The notes under the pieces are model-generated. The model searched no databases, was not told where the DNA came from, and worked only from the letters and a program-made list of their open reading frames with translations. Shown in pieces: positions 60,797 to 64,000 of a stretch of 64,000 bases of DNA. Positions within the stretch are counted from its first letter, which is position 1. Every line of letters starts with the position of its first letter. The position numbers and the translations under genes were made by a program. The DNA lies in the NCBI GenBank assembly GCA_008501635.1, contig QQUJ01000030.1, forward strand, positions 203,329 through 267,328. The letters run 5' to 3'. Source of the stretch: Pseudomonadota bacterium. Its GTDB lineage: Bacteria > Pseudomonadota > Gammaproteobacteria > QQUJ01.

Positions 60797-61707
60797 ACTC
60801 GATTCACGATCACACCGGACACCGCCACAGCGCAGGCAGTGGACGTAGCCTCATGATCGCGTTGATGCTGACCCTCGGCTATGCCGTGGTGGAGGCCGTC
60901 GCGGGCTGGATCTCCGGTTCGCTGGCGCTGCTCGGCGACGCCGGCCACATGCTCACCGATGGATTGTCGCTGGCCATCGCCGCCTTCGCGGCGTGGCTGG
61001 CGCAACGACCGCCCTCGACACGTCACAGCTACGGTCTGGGCCGCGCCGAACTGCTGGCGGCGTTGCTCAACGCGCTGTTCATGATCGCGATCGTCGTTGC
61101 GATCACCAGCGCGGCGGTCGATCGCCTCATGACCCCGCGCCCGGTGGCAGGTGAGGCGGTGGCCATCGTGGCGGTCATCGGGCTGCTGATCAATTTGGCG
61201 GTGATCTGGCAGTTGACCCGCGCGGAACGGAACATCAACGTGCGCGGCGCGCTGTTGCATGTGCTGGGCGATCTGCTGGGTTCGGTGGCGGCGCTGATCG
61301 CCGGTGTCGTGATTACCGTCACCGGCTGGACCCCCATCGATCCGATTCTCTCACTGGTCATCGTCGCATTGATTCTCTTCTCGAGCCTGCGCCTGCTGCG
61401 CGATGCCTTGCATCTGTTGCTGGATGGCGTGCCGCACGGCATCGACCTGCCGGCGGTGGGCCGCGCGCTGGCCGAGTTGGAGGGTGTCATCGAGGTTCAC
61501 GACCTGCACATCTGGCGGCTCTCAGCGGAGCGTACCGCGCTCTCGGCCCATCTGGTGATCGACAAGCCGCAGCACTGGCAGCAGCGACTCGCCGCAGCGC
61601 AGGCGCTGCTGCGCGAAACCTTTGCCATCGACCACGCCACGCTGCAACCCGAACTTTCCGCCCCAGAGTCTGTGCTGTTGCAACTCAAAAGTCCGGATGC
61701 GGGATGA
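60793..61707 (+). CDS. cation diffusion facilitator (CzcD/ZitB-like) metal exporter
   Basis: A 304-residue proton-coupled divalent-metal exporter. N-terminal histidine-rich stretch (NSIHDHTGHRH), six helices, and metal site residues in GDAGHMLTDG and LHVLGDLLGS (the HD-HD pattern of zinc-type members), then a cytosolic domain with VIEVHDLHIWRLS. Zinc or cadmium is likely. It sits in the arsenic/metal cluster. Confidence 0.93.
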   Translation: MNSIHDHTGHRHSAGSGRSLMIALMLTLGYAVVEAVAGWISGSLALLGDAGHMLTDGLSLAIAAFAAWLAQRPPSTRHSYGLGRAELLAALLNALFMIAIVVAITSAAVDRLMTPRPVAGEAVAIVAVIGLLINLAVIWQLTRAERNINVRGALLHVLGDLLGSVAALIAGVVITVTGWTPIDPILSLVIVALILFSSLRLLRDALHLLLDGVPHGIDLPAVGRALAELEGVIEVHDLHIWRLSAERTALSAHLVIDKPQHWQQRLAAAQALLRETFAIDHATLQPELSAPESVLLQLKSPDAG

Positions 61708-61916
61708 CTCAAACTCCGGCAATCACGCCTCAGCGCGTCCGCAGCGAGGGGTCGATACATCTCCTGCTTTCTGAAGCTTTCCTGTTATCCCCTTGGGATT
61801 GCAGCGAAAACAGGTGCCCCAAAGGCTCGACTGCGGTAATCTATGTCCCTGCTTTGTTGCAGGACATTTCCAAGCCAGGGAGGAGATGCCCGCAGAGACG
61901 GGCACACTGGGGACCC

Positions 61917-62390
61917 ATGAACATCAAGAAGATCGAACGACGCACCGCGCAACTCTACGACGAAGGGCTGTACTGCGCCGAGAGCGTGCTGCAGGCCGTG
62001 TCCGAGGCGAGCGGTCATCGGTGCGACTCGCTGCCCGGCATTGCCACCGGCTTCTGCAGCGGTATGGCGCGCACGGCGGGACCCTGTGGTGCGCTGAGCG
62101 GGGCGATCATGGCGTTCGGACTGGAGAGCGGCCGCACCGGATCGGGCCAAAGCGTCGAGCGCACCTACTCCCAGGTGCAGCGCTTGATCGACGAGTTCGA
62201 AAACCGCTTCGGCTTCAGCAACTGCGGAGATCTGCTCAACTGCCATCTCGGCACCGTCGCGGGTCAGGAACGGTTTCGCGAGCAGCGGCTGGCCGAACGT
62301 TGCCGCAGTCTCACCATCGGCGCCGCGGTCATCGCCGCCGAGATCATCGAGGCCGACCGCAGCGCCGACGACGCATCCAAAGCTAGCTGA
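61917..62390 (+). CDS. C_GCAxxG_C_C family redox protein
   Basis: A 157-residue protein of the C_GCAxxG_C_C (PF09719) family. Conserved cysteines: Cys20 (LYCAESVLQ), Cys47 (GFCSGM), Cys57 (GPCGALSGAIMA), Cys103 and Cys109 (NCGDLLNC). The set suggests a metal or Fe-S/redox site; the family has no settled function. The ATG at 61917 gives the family N-terminus. Its stop overlaps the convergent membrane-protein gene by 8 bp. Confidence 0.87.
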   Translation: MNIKKIERRTAQLYDEGLYCAESVLQAVSEASGHRCDSLPGIATGFCSGMARTAGPCGALSGAIMAFGLESGRTGSGQSVERTYSQVQRLIDEFENRFGFSNCGDLLNCHLGTVAGQERFREQRLAERCRSLTIGAAVIAAEIIEADRSADDASKAS

Positions 62391-62748
62391 AGAGATAGCC
62401 GATCAGATCGCCGAATCCCCAGATCAGCGTTCCGCCTATCAGCATGTAAAGCCCGTGCCCTTCGATCTCCCAGATCGACTCCTGTTCGCCGGCCGCGCGC
62501 ACCATCGAACGTTTGGCCTCATCGACCGCCCAGTCGCGCTGGCTTTGCGACACGAGCTGGGTGCGCCAGCGCCGCAAGCGCTGCGAGTGATCGCGGATCT
62601 GACTGGAGGTGAGCAGGATGCCAATGGCAACCACCGCCGAACCGGCCCGCGAGAACCACTCCCAGTTTCCGCCTTGCACGCTAAAGAGCGCTCCAAACGC
62701 AAGGATCAGCGCGACCACCACGTAGGCCACGCGTGTTTTTCCGGACAT
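62383..62748 (-). CDS. small membrane protein, unknown function
   Basis: I do not recognise this 121-residue protein. It has two N-terminal helices (VAYVVVALILAFGALFSV and AGSAVVAIGILLTSS), a charged middle with RDHSQRLRRWRTQLV, and a C-terminal hydrophobic segment (LYMLIGGTLIWGFGDLIGY). The start codon ATG at 62748 is 32 bp from repeat copy B. Codon use is like its neighbours. Confidence 0.7.
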   Translation of the reverse strand: MSGKTRVAYVVVALILAFGALFSVQGGNWEWFSRAGSAVVAIGILLTSSQIRDHSQRLRRWRTQLVSQSQRDWAVDEAKRSMVRAAGEQESIWEIEGHGLYMLIGGTLIWGFGDLIGYLFS

Positions 62749-62779
62749 CGTCGCTTCCTCACCGCACGTTCACCCTGAT

Positions 62780-62817
62780 TCTAGAACCTATCTCGATATC
62801 CCCCACGTGCTGTGCCG
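62780..62817. repeat. dispersed intergenic repeat, copy B
   Basis: Begins TCTAGAACCTATCTC and ends CTGTGCCG; about 31 of 38 positions match copy A at 56883-56920. It also lies upstream of a minus-strand gene in a divergent space. Confidence 0.6.
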
Positions 62818-62887
62818 ACAGGATGGCCGGCCTCTGCTTAACTTTGAGCCAGAGCGTCCAAACCGTACTCACTTCTCGGAGGCGACC

Positions 62888-63700
62888 ATGCGCAGGCTCG
62901 CGATCATCTTTGCCGTTCTGGTACTCACATCTCCCACGCGTGCCGAGGAACTGCCGATTTTCGATGCCCACATCCACTATAGCCATGACGCCTGGGCGCC
63001 CTATCCACCGGACAAGGCCATCGCAATACTTCGCGCGGCGGGACTCTCGGGCGCCCTGCTGTCGAGCTCCAACGACGAAGGGCAGCAGCGGCTGTATGCG
63101 CTGGCCCCCGATCTCATCGTGCCCGAGCTACGTCCCTACCGGCGTCGCGGGGAGACGCAAAGCTGGCTGCGCGATGGGACGGTGCTGGACTATCTGGAGC
63201 AGAATCTCGTCCAACGCCGCTACGTGGGCATTGGTGAGTTTCATGTCGATGGCGCGGACGCCGATCTGCCCGTCGTCAAACGGACCGTTGAACTCGCCCG
63301 GAAACACCAGCTGATTCTCCATGCCCACTCCGACGCCGACGCCATAGAGCGGCTGTTCCAACAATGGCCGGAGGCGCGTATCCAATGGGCGCACGCCGGT
63401 TTTGCGTCGTCCGAGCGTGTTGGCGCCATGCTGCGCAAATACCCCAACCTGTGGTGCGACCTCTCTTTTCGCTACGAGGTTGCCGGCGACGGCGAAATCG
63501 CCCCCCATTGGCGTGCGCTGTTCCTGGAGTTTCCGGACCGGTTCATGGTGGGTACCGATACCTACACGCCTGGACGTTGGGATGAAGTGGTCAGCCACGC
63601 CCGGTGGGCACGTGCCTGGCTCTCCCTGCTGCCGAGAGAGGTGGCCGAGCGGATCGCGTGGAGGAATGCCGACACCCTGTTCGGCAAATGGCGCGAGTGA
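62888..63700 (+). CDS. exported amidohydrolase-family protein
   Basis: A 270-residue TIM-barrel amidohydrolase (PF04909-like). A signal peptide MRRLAIIFAVLVLTSPTRA precedes EELPIFDAHIHYSHDAW, the metal-binding HxH. Later metal or catalytic residues lie in LILHAHSDAD, QWAHAGF and FMVGTDTYTPGRW. It is probably periplasmic; the substrate is unknown. Confidence 0.85.
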   Translation: MRRLAIIFAVLVLTSPTRAEELPIFDAHIHYSHDAWAPYPPDKAIAILRAAGLSGALLSSSNDEGQQRLYALAPDLIVPELRPYRRRGETQSWLRDGTVLDYLEQNLVQRRYVGIGEFHVDGADADLPVVKRTVELARKHQLILHAHSDADAIERLFQQWPEARIQWAHAGFASSERVGAMLRKYPNLWCDLSFRYEVAGDGEIAPHWRALFLEFPDRFMVGTDTYTPGRWDEVVSHARWARAWLSLLPREVAERIAWRNADTLFGKWRE

Positions 63701-63807
63701 CGCGACAAAGCAGGGTTGGTGGCGGGAGTTCGATTTCGAAGGAGCGCCGCCACCGGATCGGCCCGACGTTTTTTGGCGGACACGGTCGCTTACCAACTGT
63801 GGATACT

Positions 63808-63827
63808 CCACCGGGTAGAGCCGGTGG
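63808..63827 (+). terminator. hairpin after the amidohydrolase gene
   Basis: CCACCGG, 6-nt loop, CCGGTGG: a perfect 7-bp stem 108 bp downstream of the stop. The following bases CTTGGTTG are not a true T tract, so termination is plausible but unproven. Confidence 0.35.
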
Positions 63828-63934
63828 CTTGGTTGCGACTGAAAGCCGGATCGATCGGCCATCCGGCCGATGTGCAACCCGAACATTGTTTACGAATTGA
63901 ACCGGGCACATGGTTTACACCTTAGTCACTGATG

Positions 63935-63956
63935 TGATGCCATTGTTTTGGCATCA
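63935..63956. repeat. inverted repeat, possible operator
   Basis: TGATGCCA, TTGTTT, TGGCATCA: a perfect 8-bp inverted repeat with 6-bp spacer in AT-rich sequence at the window end. It could be a regulator-binding site or a small hairpin. Confidence 0.4.
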
Positions 63957-64000
63957 GTATTTGTTTGGTTCGTTGGTTGAGGATGCCCAGTCGATGAAAG

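Larger units (their letters stand above)
63701..64000. other. 300-bp end of window without a clear gene
   Basis: No reading frame here has family resemblance or a convincing start. It holds three short inverted repeats: 63808-63827, about 63855-63870 (TCGGCC..GGCCGA) and 63935-63956. The last 40 bases are AT richer than the rest, consistent with a promoter region for a gene beyond the window. Confidence 0.5.

Noticed and set aside
60475..61260. 261-codon minus-strand frame overlapping the CDF exporter
   Set aside because: Antisense to a well-defined exporter; Gln/His/Arg-rich shadow composition.

Overview
The window is a GC-rich gammaproteobacterial chromosome segment. The gene orders hisD-hisG-murA-ibaG-mla / yrbG-kdsDC-lptCAB-rpoN-hpf-ptsN and iscR...ndk-rlmN-pilW-rodZ-ispG-hisS-yfgM-bamB are the classical ones of that class. 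HprK beside the nitrogen PTS, a c-type haem chemoreceptor, a GH57/GlgP glycogen cluster and periplasmic sulfur/arsenic functions fit an environmental, probably Chromatiales-like (sulfur-oxidiser-related) lineage. That placement is an inference from gene content; no rRNA is present to confirm it.

Layout. 1-6.8 kb (minus): hisD (3' end cut by the window), short-form hisG, murA, a BolA protein and the Mla phospholipid-transport operon. 7.0-18.2 kb (plus): yrbG, Kdo synthesis (kdsD, kdsC), LPS transport (lptC, lptA, lptB), rpoN, hpf, ptsN, hprK, rapZ, a mannose-type EIIA, HPr and enzyme I, which together form a regulatory PTS with no sugar permease. 18.4 kb: mgtE. 19.8-34 kb (minus): an EamA transporter, bamB, yfgM, hisS, ispG, rodZ, pilW, rlmN, ndk, then an Fe-S cluster with two cysteine desulfurases but no iscU/hscBA/fdx, then iscR, cysE and trmJ. 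34-42.6 kb: suhB, a small unknown gene, secF-secD-yajC, tgt, queA, and a c-haem methyl-accepting chemotaxis protein. 42.8 kb: tRNA-Leu(CAA). 43-52.8 kb: glycogen metabolism (glgP; the minus-strand operon glgC-GH57-malQ-DUF2784; divergent glgB). 52.9-64 kb is an accessory stretch: a multi-PAS diguanylate cyclase, a periplasmic rhodanese, a LigB/DODA-type dioxygenase, a GNAT enzyme, an arsenic cluster (arsR, acr3, ArsP-like permease, CxxC disulfide protein), a CDF metal exporter, a C_GCAxxG redox protein, a small membrane protein and an exported amidohydrolase.

How the genes work together. The first half is mostly envelope biogenesis (peptidoglycan precursor, LPS, phospholipid asymmetry, BAM, type IV pilus and rod-shape factors) linked to PTS-based regulation. 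The glycogen operon supplies ADP-glucose synthesis, branching, phosphorolysis and glucanotransfer, but the synthase (glgA) is not in the window. The arsenic/metal cluster is tightly packed and holds two small open frames whose stops overlap the next start codon.

I found no prophage, insertion sequence, CRISPR array or recognisable defence system, and no unmistakable undescribed system. The best leads are the IscU-less Fe-S cluster with an altered IscS tail, the rhodanese-like micro-ORF ahead of the permease, the haem chemoreceptor, and two dispersed-repeat signatures.
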